This document shows, one piece after another, positions 38,201 through 46,500 of a stretch of 64,000 nt of DNA; position 1 is the first letter of the stretch; the number at the start of each line of letters is the position of its first letter. The notes beneath the pieces were generated by a model that searched no databases, was not told the origin of the DNA, and saw only the letters and a list, made by a program, of their open reading frames with translations. Source of the DNA: Luidia sarsii. Lineage: Eukaryota; Echinodermata; Asteroidea; Paxillosida; Luidiidae. The stretch spans positions 15,967,273 through 16,031,272 of the forward strand of contig OX465112.1 in the NCBI GenBank assembly GCA_949987565.1, given 5' to 3'. The position numbers were made by a program, and so were the translations under genes.

Positions 38201-41200
38201 TTAATAGGAAAATACGAGAAATGATTCAAGAGATGGTCGATGTTTTGGAGAGATTTCAGTTGTACACGTTAGCGAAGCTGTGTGGAGCTTAGTGGGGGTC
38301 AGGGGTCATGCACTTCCCAGCGTATGCTATGCACACAATAGCGCTGGGTGACAGGAGTTGCGGTCAGCGACCAGGGAATAAACAGTGTGGGCGACTGGAG
38401 TCGCGTTCCGATAACGTGTAAATTAGGCCTAGCTCCATGTTCTTGTTGCAGCACAAATAAAAATACGGCACGGTACGTATATCCCCCCCCCCTTCTTCCT
38501 CCATGGTAATTGGTACAATACATGTACAGTGTGTATATCCATGGAGTTTACCCTCCATGAGTTACAGATAAGCGGTCTGCGAGAAAGACTAGGCAGAACG
38601 TGCATGTGAGAAAAATCACGCTAGGACCGAAACGAAAACATACATCAAAAGTCGTATCATACAGGAAAAACATCAAAATTAACTCAGCTTTCTGGATTCC
38701 AATGCGGCAATTCGTGAAGCTGTCGATGAACGTGATGCCACCGCTGGTCGATGTGAAAATACTGAAGGAACGGCATGTTCTTTCAGTATATTTCTCGGCT
38801 TCGAGCCGGTGAGTTTGGCCCGCAAGTCAACCTCGATCCCAACTCCTCCGTGAAGTGATCGCTACAAATCACGTCATTTCGACTATATTTGTAGCCGACA
38901 TTGAGAAATGTTTCTACTTTTATGGCCGCAGCCCACTTCCCAAACAACTCAGATCTCTTGGCCTTGTTAGGAACTGCATGGACAGATTTCCCTAGCTTTT
39001 TTCCGCTGGCATTGTTACAACCAAAAGCCTGGCAGTACACTATCGTTCATGCTCGCGAGTGTATACAAACTGCACGCAGTATACATGTGTTGTGTACACA
39101 CATGTTACTTGTAGGGATACGTCCGTCCTGGCCCATGCGGGGGTAGCCCGTCATTATGTCATACCCCCCGCAGTGACCTGGCGGGAATTTCGAAAACATG
39201 GCGGGTACAGGGAACGCGAATTCGACCACCGAATTCCATGATTTTTCCCTCTTTATGAAACTCGTAGGTGAGTTGCACATGGGTAATTGTAGGTTGGTTT
39301 TATCAACCAAAGAGATAAGCCAACTATTTTCTCTGGGTTTCATTCTTCTTTAAGCAATAAGCACCAGATACAAGCATGGATGCTTGTCATGTCTTAGAAT
39401 GAAACTCTTTTTTAATTTTTTTTAAATTTATTGTTGTGATGCGCACCTGGTGAGCGCTTTCTCCCAGTCTTCGTCCATGTGCTCTTCGGCCATGTTGGAC
39501 CGGGCAAAGTTGACATGGCGCTGGCACTCGTTCATGACGGAGTGCGCCCTCCCGCTGTCATACGGGATCATGTTGTTGGCCGCCGGCGTCACCACGTCTA
39601 CCGGCATGTCGGGCTCGCTACTCAACAAACAAACAAACAAGAAGAAGAACAAACACATAAGCAATCAAGTGAACAAAATGCAATCATTTTGATGCAATCA
39701 TTTGTCTTGGGTGCCTTGGGATGGAACGTTGACGGGCCGCATCGCTGCGACGACTACTACATGTACTACCACTGCGAGGACTCGTCGTGCCCATGGCCGT
39801 TGGACGTTTGGGGCGTGGTCGCTAGCCATTGCCCAGTGTCACCCTGGACTCTCGTGTGATCCGGGTGCTGCTGTGGAGGGGTCACTGAGGACAACCCTGG
39901 CCGGCCGCCCACACGGACTGATCGCGCTCCACTCCTACACCTGGACGTCGCGGCGATGCGAGGCTCCCCGGCTTTCGCCTCAAGTTCTTGCTACACCGGA
40001 GCCCCGTCGGCTGGTCTCTTCATCCCAGGCCCCAAGACAAATGTTGCAAGCGTCTATACCGGTATAGATTTTCATTTAACTTATTTTCTGGTCTGTTTAA
40101 TGCTTAGCTTTCTTTAATTATCTTAATGCTCTGTAAGATTGTCTCTCACTGCCTTCTTTATTAAATCTGCACTTTTCTTCGTTATCTGTTAAAAAGCCCT
40201 CAGATTCCGGAAGCCTTATTTTGTCCTTGCTGATTCCTCCTCTCTTTATAAATTTTAGTCATCTCCCAACTTTTATCCACGTTATCGATTCTTTTCCATT
40301 CAATTATTTCTGCCGTGCAACCCTCGACTGGGCAAGTGCGCCCAGGTTGACGGTTGTACGTAACAGAATCAAAAACGCCACACACCGATAAATGGCGTAA
40401 ATAAAAAAAAAAATTGCAAACTGCTTACTTACTAAAATGACATGCAATACATGAATCTCAAAAGTAAGATGTTTGATCCTAGCAGGACCTTTCTCAAAGG
40501 AAAAAAGGTCATTTTAGTCAGTGAACAGTTTGCAACAGTTTTTTGTATTGACGATGAATGCAATTCAATGAGGGTTTGCCCTGCTCAACGTGATGAACAC
40601 TGAATGCTCAGAGCATTCGGTGTTTTATCACGTCGAGCAGGGCAAAACTCTCATTATTTCTGACTCAGGGATGAAACTCAAATTTCCAGAAAATATCCAG
40701 AAATCCTATAACCATCAAATATCACGTGCGCACGAGATCCAGGTTCTAGTCTTTGTTCAAGGCGTTTTTACCCAAAACGAAAGAGGGCGCTCTTTTATAC
40801 AAATTTTGCACGTGTGTATTAAGTGTAAGCAGTGTCCGAGGGTTATGTCAGATGGACCTGTGATGGAGACTACTCACGTCAATTGTGATGCGCTGCTCGT
40901 TCTACTCGCAAATTGTATAAATTATTTTTAGTACAGTATTATAGCGGCGCTCATCCGGAAAAAACGGAAAAACGGAAAAAAGGGAAAATCTTGAAAAACC
41001 GGAAAAACTGGAAAATCTGGGATACATTTTTCTGCCGCGCCAATATCCGGATTTCCGGTTATATCCGGACAAGTTTCATCCCTGCTGACTCTAGTCTTGG
41101 GAGAATCGAGTCAACCCTACACGACATTCTGCCTGTCCTGGCGGAGACGCAGCGTCCTGGGCACGAAGAGGAGGCGGGCGGGCTTGGCGTGGCTGGCGTC

Positions 41201-41350
41201 TGGGTGGGCGCTCCACTGCTTGGAGTAGCAGTGGTCCAGGTGCACCAGGTCTAGCTCCCTGTCTCGGGCCGACAGCTGGTACAGGAAGGAGGACATGGTG
41301 CGCGCCCGGAGACTGGCATCTGACAGACTGGCACCCGCGCCGGCAGACAT
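21632..41350 (-). CDS. KANSL3: KAT8 regulatory NSL complex subunit 3 (14 exons, complete)
   Basis: Subunit of the nuclear NSL complex, which carries the MOF/KAT8 acetyltransferase. Coding exons in transcript order: 41,350-41,121; 39,617-39,447; 36,621-36,531; 35,696-35,613; 34,927-34,826; 33,621-33,484; 32,453-32,163; 31,136-31,062; 29,052-28,831; 27,735-27,520; 26,279-26,012; 25,700-25,228; 24,732-24,559; 23,623-21,632. Every junction has AG acceptor and GT donor, phases agree, and the sum is 4,527 nt (1,508 codons plus TGA). Family landmarks are the N-terminal [67 protein letters not shown], the elbow [11 protein letters not shown] and [14 protein letters not shown]. From memory human KANSL3 is about 900 residues; the extra length here is in the disordered C-terminus. 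The start ATG has a good context (CCACCGATG). Confidence 0.94.
24915..25065. mobile_element. Inverted (dyad) copy of the hammerhead-like repeat
   Basis: In KANSL3 intron 12. The left half reads TTTCGATCCTAGCAGGACCT and the right half AGGTCCTGCTAGAATC, with an 11-nt spacer between CTTTCTCAAAAG and CTTTTGAGAAAG. It is a head-to-head pair of the dispersed repeat. Confidence 0.7.
26477..26632. mobile_element. Small MITE-like repeat
   Basis: In KANSL3 intron 10. Related copies are at about 24,340-24,455, 35,790-35,935 and 51,390-51,515. All carry CATCGTAACTTACGAT-type starts and end near GCTTTGTGAAATCGAC, the ends being roughly inverted. About 150 bp, non-coding. Confidence 0.6.
28409..28761 (-). 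mobile_element. MITE, family A, inverted copy
   Basis: Reverse complement of the element at 12,449-12,799, bounded by TTAAACCCCTACACAGCATT and AATGCTGTGTAGGGGCTTTA. It lies in KANSL3 intron 9. Confidence 0.85.
29188..29412. mobile_element. MITE, 'GCCGCTTAAGCG' family
   Basis: In KANSL3 intron 8. It starts CCCAATTTCATAGAGCCGCT and ends with GCGCTTAAGCACATTTTGAC. A shorter copy follows the POT1 stop codon at 57,347-57,423. Confidence 0.6.
30490..30595 (-). mobile_element. tRNA-derived SINE-like fragment
   Basis: On the minus strand it reads GGGCCGGATAGCTGCAGTGG, then GGTTCAAATCC: an A box and a B box at tRNA-like spacing. The anticodon loop lacks U33 and the acceptor stem is poor, so I call it a SINE head and not a tRNA gene. 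Similar pieces lie at 31,318-31,470 (-), 33,668-33,880 (+), 54,385-54,715 (+), 55,683-55,860 (-) and 60,570-60,745 (-). Confidence 0.65.
31318..31470 (-). mobile_element. SINE-like copy (tRNA-like part plus body)
   Basis: The tRNA-like segment is followed on the + strand by the body segment AGAAGCAATTCAACCATTAA and CTCCAGGGATCACA, which recurs in the 33.7, 54.6, 55.8 and 60.7 kb copies. Intron 7 of KANSL3. Confidence 0.65.
32516..33440. repeat. 35-bp minisatellite in KANSL3 intron 6
   Basis: About 26 tandem copies of a 35-bp unit: TTCTGTGGGATTCTGCCAAC followed by CCTAATCTAGGCTCA. Variants (TAACAACC, GCCGACCC, GCCCA) show mixed older and newer copies. Each unit contains one CCCTAA, the complement of TTAGGG. 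Confidence 0.95.
33668..33880 (+). mobile_element. SINE-like copy
   Basis: Plus-strand copy: body with GATCCCTGAAGATATACAGC and TTTGGGAAGGCCAC, then tRNA-like GGGCTGGATATCTCAATTGG and GGTTCAAGTCC. Intron 5 of KANSL3. Confidence 0.65.
34373..34729 (+). mobile_element. MITE, family A, copy with degraded end
   Basis: Starts TTAAAGCCCCTACACAACAT like the 12.4-kb copy. The distal end (TTTTGTCTTATCCCTTTAAGG) has diverged. KANSL3 intron 5. Confidence 0.8.
36019..36128. mobile_element. Short foldback MITE, 'GGTTTGCGGT' family
   Basis: About 110 bp with inverted ends: AGGTTTGCGGTAACACCATG and its partner CATGGTGTCACTGCAAACCT, including the adjacent AAAATTCT. Related ends occur at 52,141-52,215 and 51,078-51,105. 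KANSL3 intron 3. Confidence 0.7.
37211..37321. mobile_element. Near-palindromic dyad of hammerhead-like repeat
   Basis: Arms 37,211-37,265 and 37,267-37,321 with a 1-nt centre and about four mismatches. Each arm carries the dispersed GGTCCTG...GGAT core and the flank AATTGTTAAGATT. Confidence 0.75.
37840..38010. repeat. TGTACA-rich palindromic tract
   Basis: Many overlapping TGTACA and ACATGT palindromes (GTACATGTACAGTGCACGTA etc.) inside the THAP element. A similar tract is at 41,985-42,118. Confidence 0.7.
38783..39040 (-). pseudogene. THAP-domain fragment
   Basis: An 85-codon ORF beginning [10 protein letters not shown]. The C2CH pattern of a THAP zinc finger is visible: Cys3 and Cys8, a Trp in FGKWAAAIK, and CSDHF (C-x2-H) near residues 59-62, with the preceding HAVPN resembling the family's HxFP. 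THAP fingers occur at the N-terminus of P-element-type transposases. The ORF ends soon after the finger, so it is either one exon or a broken gene. Its placement between the inverted arms supports a transposon origin. Confidence 0.7.
39716..40045. other. GC-rich island in KANSL3 intron 1, unidentified
   Basis: About 330 bp of distinctly GC-rich sequence in an AT-rich intron. A + strand frame reads [18 protein letters not shown] and [11 protein letters not shown] before a stop at 39,859. It looks as if it was once coding, perhaps a transposon fragment, but I recognise no family and it has no consistent splice sites. Confidence 0.3.
40200..40385 (-). pseudogene. Short Cys-containing ORF, possibly transposon-derived
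   Basis: 61 codons with [19 protein letters not shown]. The CPVEGC pair suggests a degenerate zinc finger. No family recognised, and no supporting splice context in the KANSL3 exon chain. Confidence 0.25.
40570..40653. repeat. Near-perfect hairpin, ~40-nt arms
   Basis: GAGGGTTTGCCCTGCTCAAC... pairs with ...CGTCGAGCAGGGCAAAACTC, meeting at GAATGCTCAGAGCATTC. A related half copy is at about 52,340-52,400. Foldback MITE remnant in KANSL3 intron 1. Confidence 0.75.
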
Positions 41351-43482
41351 CGGTGGGAGGTCCTGGGCCCACAGGAAGTAGGCTGGCGCTCAAGACTGAA
41401 GATTTGGAGACGGAATCAAAATAAAAACATATCTTTTAAAGACCCTACACAACATTGGTAAGATCGAAAAACAGAAATGTTCACAGATTTACATGAACCT
41501 TTAAATACAGTTTGAAGATGGTTATACTTAAAGTAGAAACCTCGCAGTGAAATATTTCTGCCTAAAATGCTGTATTTTGGGAGAAAAGAGTAAAAGATGG
41601 TTATAATTTACATATATTTTGTATCAATTCATGGTGACTGAATGAATGTTTCTCAGTTGACAAGGTTTTCTTTGACTTTGGCTTTCATTTCAGTTTATTC
41701 ATTATTTTTCAGGTAATCAACAAAGCACAAAATCCAAAATAAACAAACAGAAGAAACAGAAACATGAATACAATCAAACAATCTGCTAAAAATGCTAACA
41801 CCCCTTGTGAAAGTTGTGGCTTGGGTGTGCTACTTGATTGCATTCTGACTAAACATAAAATAAATAATGCACTCAGTCATAATAATTATGTAAAATACAT
41901 ACTGACAACTGTACTGACTACTGTAGTGTAGGCCTACGCTACAGTTCAATACACAACCATGTACTACACATGTGTATTTAACATGTACATTACATGTTCA
42001 ATGCACATGTACATGTACATGTTAAAAACACATGTACATGTACATCTACATGTTAAAAACACATGTACATGTACATCTACATGTTAAAAACACATGTACA
42101 TGTACATGTACATGTATGCACAAAAGCGGCCATGATGCAATCGCAACTATTTTCAGACGTCGAGTCGGTGGGTTAAAATTCATCAATTGAAGATAAACTT
42201 GCCCTTTTATAATCTCCAGGACAAGTTCACTTGGTAAACCAAATGTACACGTCTCTAAATATTACGATACCAGTTGGCATAGGTCCCTGTGGAAATCTTA
42301 TTACGTACATTTCTTTTCGGCGACACGGCCGCTGTTTTCGACGCTTGCACGCCTCGAATCCGGATGGATCGCATTTCTTTCCCTTGTTCACCGATAGAGG
42401 TCGCCCTGTCTAAAAAGAGCGCCTTTTGAACTGGGCTAGACTTGTTTTCAGTCCACTTATCTGTGGCATTCCATCGATAAAACAACCCGGTAGAAATGGT
42501 TATTTTAGTCATTTTGTAGCCTCATTCGAAATATACCTCGAGGATAAACGCTCAAGTTGTGAATGAGAAGTGTCTGATACTGGCTTGACTACTGGTACAT
42601 GTGTGATATTACGCGCTGGGAGAACACAACCAAAATTAATTTCAGACTGGATCACAAGTCTACTTTTTGCGAACTTTTCGATTTTGATTCAGAAATGTAC
42701 GAGAAAATAAATTGGAACAGCTTCTTTATCTGACCATGATCTGAAGTAGTTTGACCATTTGAGCCGCTTGTGCCGTGCTAACCTCCGGATCGATTGCGTG
42801 GTAGATCCCCTCCAATCTTTGAAGAGAGATCGGGTAGGCAAACTAGGCATTAGTACGCAAGTTTTCCGTGATAAACACTAAACAGTGACACTACAGTGTC
42901 ATTGAAATTTGAATATGGGGCCTGATCATCGACAGCTGGTGTCGTGGTGATGTTGTTATGATTTTGTTGTTTTACTTTTTCTTGACAATCGTTTGATATT
43001 GATTATGAATAGCTGCACAAAAAGGATACCTTTATTTATTTCTCGCCATGAAAGCATCTGTTTCGATTTATATTCAAGAGCCAGATTCCGAACAGCCAAG
43101 TTTTGTAAAAATTGTATGCACACTTGCAATACACAGTCTCATTTATCTGAATTTTTAGGGAGCCTACCCCCGGTAATGTTACTAGCCGAGAAGCGTGAGA
43201 AGCTATAACCATGTTATAACTGAAGCCCAAATGCTAAATACTGAAATAATGATTTCACTAAACTATAAATGTATAATCATTAGTCTGAATAACTTGGACC
43301 CGACAAGTCACCCGATCCTCTATGGGTGCATGGGACGGTTTCATGGGTGTTTTAGGAGGTAAATCTGGGGATTTCGGTCGTGGGTATTTTTTGCCACGAA
43401 CGAAACACCTGGCCCTCTTGATTTTGTTCTTTGACTAACTTTTCTTTTCAACTTGAACTTCTGTGGATTATTGTCTCCATAG
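41351..43482. promoter_or_regulatory. KANSL3/POT1 divergent intergenic region
   Basis: The two start codons face away from each other across this stretch, so promoters for both genes should lie here. It contains a partial family A MITE (41,436-41,600), a palindromic ACATGTACATGT tract (41,985-42,118), the octamer TAGGCCTA near 41,932, AGAGGTCGCCCT at 42,396 (also at 59,476 near NAGK), and the dyad ACTTGGACCCGACAAGT at 43,292, 213 bp before the POT1 ATG (also in NAGK intron 1). The POT1 ATG exon begins just after a TCTCCATAG acceptor, so an upstream 5' UTR exon probably lies in this interval. Confidence 0.5.
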
Positions 43483-43504
43483 GACATCAGACACTGGTCT
43501 CGAC

Positions 43505-46500
43505 ATGGCCTTACAACCGGCCGTGACCATCTGTTCCGACCGGCCGGACAAGTTGGCGAAAATGCAGCGACTACCCTTTGTGCAGATTGAGCCGGACACC
43601 TCCTTCAACTACAAGTTCATTGAGGTCAGTGCCCTGGCAGCACTCCTGTCTGTCTATGTCTTGGCCATTGGCTGTGAGGCTTTCTGGAACCAATTGCTTG
43701 TAAACAGGGACCGACATTTCGATCCTAGCAGTACCTTTCTCAAAGGCAAAAGCAGGAGCTTTGAGAAAGGTCTTGCTAAGTGCTAGGATCGAAACGTCAG
43801 GCCCTCTAACTTTTGAGAATTATGTATTGCAGGTCATTTTGGTCAGTGAGCAGTTTACTGTTTGTAAATTGTGTGACGGGATCATAAAGCTGCATCCAGA
43901 TTACAACTTAAAGTTATGGCTATGGCTTTGGTGACAGTTGTGTCTGATTGCAATGAGACATCCTGCAGTGCTGAACAAAGGAATGCCCTTAATTAGTCAT
44001 AGCCATAGCCAGCCTAACCGGAAGCTCTGTGCATTTCTCTGCTAGGGCACTATTGCCAAGCTCTTCCCTCTGTCCACTGCCGGCAAGTCCAAACGGATGA
44101 AGATCATCTTGAGGGAAGATGAAGTGGCAGCCCAGTCCCTGTCATCCAACAGGATCAACGTTTTCCTCTTTGAGGGCTTCGCCGAAGACTTTGTTCAGTT
44201 CTCAGAAGAGGTTAGCAGAGTTCTTCTTTATTTGAACAATATTTTTGAAACAGAAATGAAAAATGGCGAAGGAAACTTTGACTTTGACTCGACTCAACTC
44301 AATTCAACTCTACCCAGCTCAGCTCAGCTCAATTCAACTCAACTCACTGATTCAACCCAAACCGATCTTGGATGTTGTTTTGATTTACAGGATAAGGTCT
44401 TTATAAGCGAAGCTCGCATTGAGAAATCGCCGACCTCGACCACGGACGGTGTCCATCAGTGCAACATCATCGTTGACAGGAAACACTGCAGGCCTTCGGT
44501 GTGGGTAAGAGATCTGCAAGCAGGTCTGACCTGCTGAGAGATAAAATGCGGTTGTTTTTCATCTTCATCTTCTGATGAGAAATTGATCATTGGCAGATCA
44601 GCTTTTAGTCTTGTTTCAAGTCAGCTCTCCCAGCTTCGAGAAGAGATCACCATATTGTGACAATACAAAAGGATAGGATTTTTCCATCCTACTTCACTTG
44701 GCTTCTGGTCTTCCAATGGGCTTTTTTGGTTTATTTTTGTGTGTGATCATGCTAATGCATCTTTAGGTTATCCCCAAGGAGAGGCAAAGCAGACGAGCCA
44801 GGATCAACAATCACCGTAACGGGCGGAATTCAACAGCGCCCTCTGAGGTGGCCGGTCAGCCAGTGGCCTCAGCCCCTTCGAGCGTGGGCGCCTCGGCCCA
44901 GGGGCAGTGTCAGAGCGCCCGACAGGACGGCGGGGAAGGGACCAGCGGGGCGGACGAGACGGCTAACCAGGCATCCACCGCATCTGCCTCTGGTCCAGCG
45001 AGTGCGGATGCAAACCGCCGGACCGCAAGCGCTGTGACTGCCGCCACGTCCTGTAGTAACGCCACAACCGCCGGCCACGCGATGGACGCTTGGACAGTCC
45101 CGGGCAGCAGTGCTCCTGCCACAGCTGTAAGATTAACCCTCCCCTCTCTCCTCTCCCTCCCCTCTCTCTTATCTTCTCCCCTCTCTCCTGTCCTCTCCCC
45201 TCTCCCCTCTTCCTCAAAGAGTTCATCTTCCCAATTTGTTCATAACAAAGCTCCTCCACACTTCTCTCTTTGATCTTTCCCCCTCTTCTCGCTAATCCCT
45301 ACCTTACTCCTTGTCCTTCCCTTTGATCTCTCCCTACCAGCTTTACTCTTTGTCCTTTGTTTCTCATCCGTGTCCTATTCACTCTCTTCCCCCTTCCTTT
45401 GTGTACATGTATCTGTTTTGTCCTGCTAGGATCGAAATGTCAGGCCCACTAATTTTTAAGATTTGCATTTTGGTAATTTTAGTCAGTAAGCAGTTTGCAA
45501 CATTTTTGTATATCACTTAAAGCTCTGCTGAGTTCGTTTGTGATCCAAAATCAGGTACAGTAGTACTCAGTAGTAGCTTTTATCTAAGCCATTGGACTGG
45601 GCGTACAATCAGAATCCATACATGGTGTCAAAATAAAAACCCACCAGGCATTTAATCCGATTCCTGCTTCCTGGAGCACTGAATTGTAGGTGACCTTCTC
45701 CAAAATTGCCTGTTGATTGTTCATTGCTCTTTCTCAAGGCTCTTTTTTTCTTTAGGCCAGGAGGTTGATTTTCGTGGATAACAATTGCAAGCAGAGATTT
45801 CAATCTTCCCTTCTTCTTACAGAGGAGCTACACCTACACGTCTTTCAAACACCTCAAGGAAACCTCCCAGGTCAACGTCTTTGGCATCGTCAAATTTTTC
45901 AAGCCACCTTACAAAACCAGGGGACCAGGTGAGCGAATACTTGGAAACTTCTTGAAGTAATACAAAACTTGCAAACTACTTGACTTTTCAGTCTCCACTT
46001 TTCAGTCCCCACTTTTCAGTCTCCACTTTTCAGTCTCCACTTTTCAGTCCCCACTTTTCACTCTCCACTTTTCAGTCTTTCAGTCTCCACTTTTCAGTCT
46101 CCACTTTTCAGTCTCCACTTTTTTCAGTCTTAACTGTTCAGTCCTCGAAGGGCCTTGTATTTAGAATATTATTTCTATAAGAAAGAGAACAAATACTACT
46201 GGGTTATTTTACAGGACAGGGCTGCTGTTGCTGCTCCTGCTGTGCCTTGAGTCTCACTAACCTTGTATGGTGACGTGTTTATGTACATACAATTTAAAAG
46301 TGTGTGGGCTGACTTCGCGAATACAAAAAAAACCTAAAGTTGAACCTAGAAAGTCTTACTGCCAGCTCGATTCTTCCTGAAGAGCTACTGGACTCCCACA
46401 TTCGTCTTCTGTCAGTAACCGCTTTCTTCTTTCCCTCCTTCAGATTACACCATGACGGTGACCCTGGTTGACCCGACCCTTGACCCCAGCCACCGGGGTC

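Larger units (their letters stand above)
37412..39354 (-). mobile_element. DNA transposon remnant with ~198-bp inverted arms and a THAP ORF
   Basis: The left arm 37,412-37,609 and right arm 39,156-39,354 are near-identical inverted repeats beginning CTTAAAGAAGAATGAAACCC. Between them, about 1.5 kb contains a THAP-type ORF on the minus strand. TTAA sits at both outer ends, which could be a target duplication or part of the arm; flanking 8-mers match only partly. There is no transposase core, so it is non-autonomous or decayed. It lies in KANSL3 intron 2. Confidence 0.85.
34826..41350 (-). other. KANSL3: KANSL3 exons 1-5: N-terminal conserved region
   Basis: Residues 1-226. Exon 1 ends in phase 2 (donor GTAGGG) and joins CGAG of exon 2 to give NVVEPDMPVD. 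Exon 2 ends in phase 2 and joins GATTGGATGG, giving [18 protein letters not shown]. Exons 4 and 5 ([40 protein letters not shown]) are in phase 0. Introns 1 and 2 hold most of the transposon material in this gene. Confidence 0.9.
43505..44504 (+). other. POT1: POT1 exons 1-3: extra N-terminal OB-like module
   Basis: Residues 1-133, with no counterpart N-terminal to OB1 in human POT1 as I know it. Predicted strand pattern: YKFIEGTIAKLF, KRMKIILRED, INVFLFEGF (then helical AEDFVQFSEE), DKVFISEARIEK, CNIIVDRK. That order matches the five-stranded pattern of an OB fold, including a hydrophobic helix between strands 3 and 4. Splice sites are clean and phase 0 throughout, and the final VW|VIPK joins the linker exon. 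Confidence 0.7.

Noticed and set aside
42255..42512. 85-codon minus-strand ORF in the divergent intergenic region
   Set aside because: No recognisable domain and no splice connection to KANSL3.
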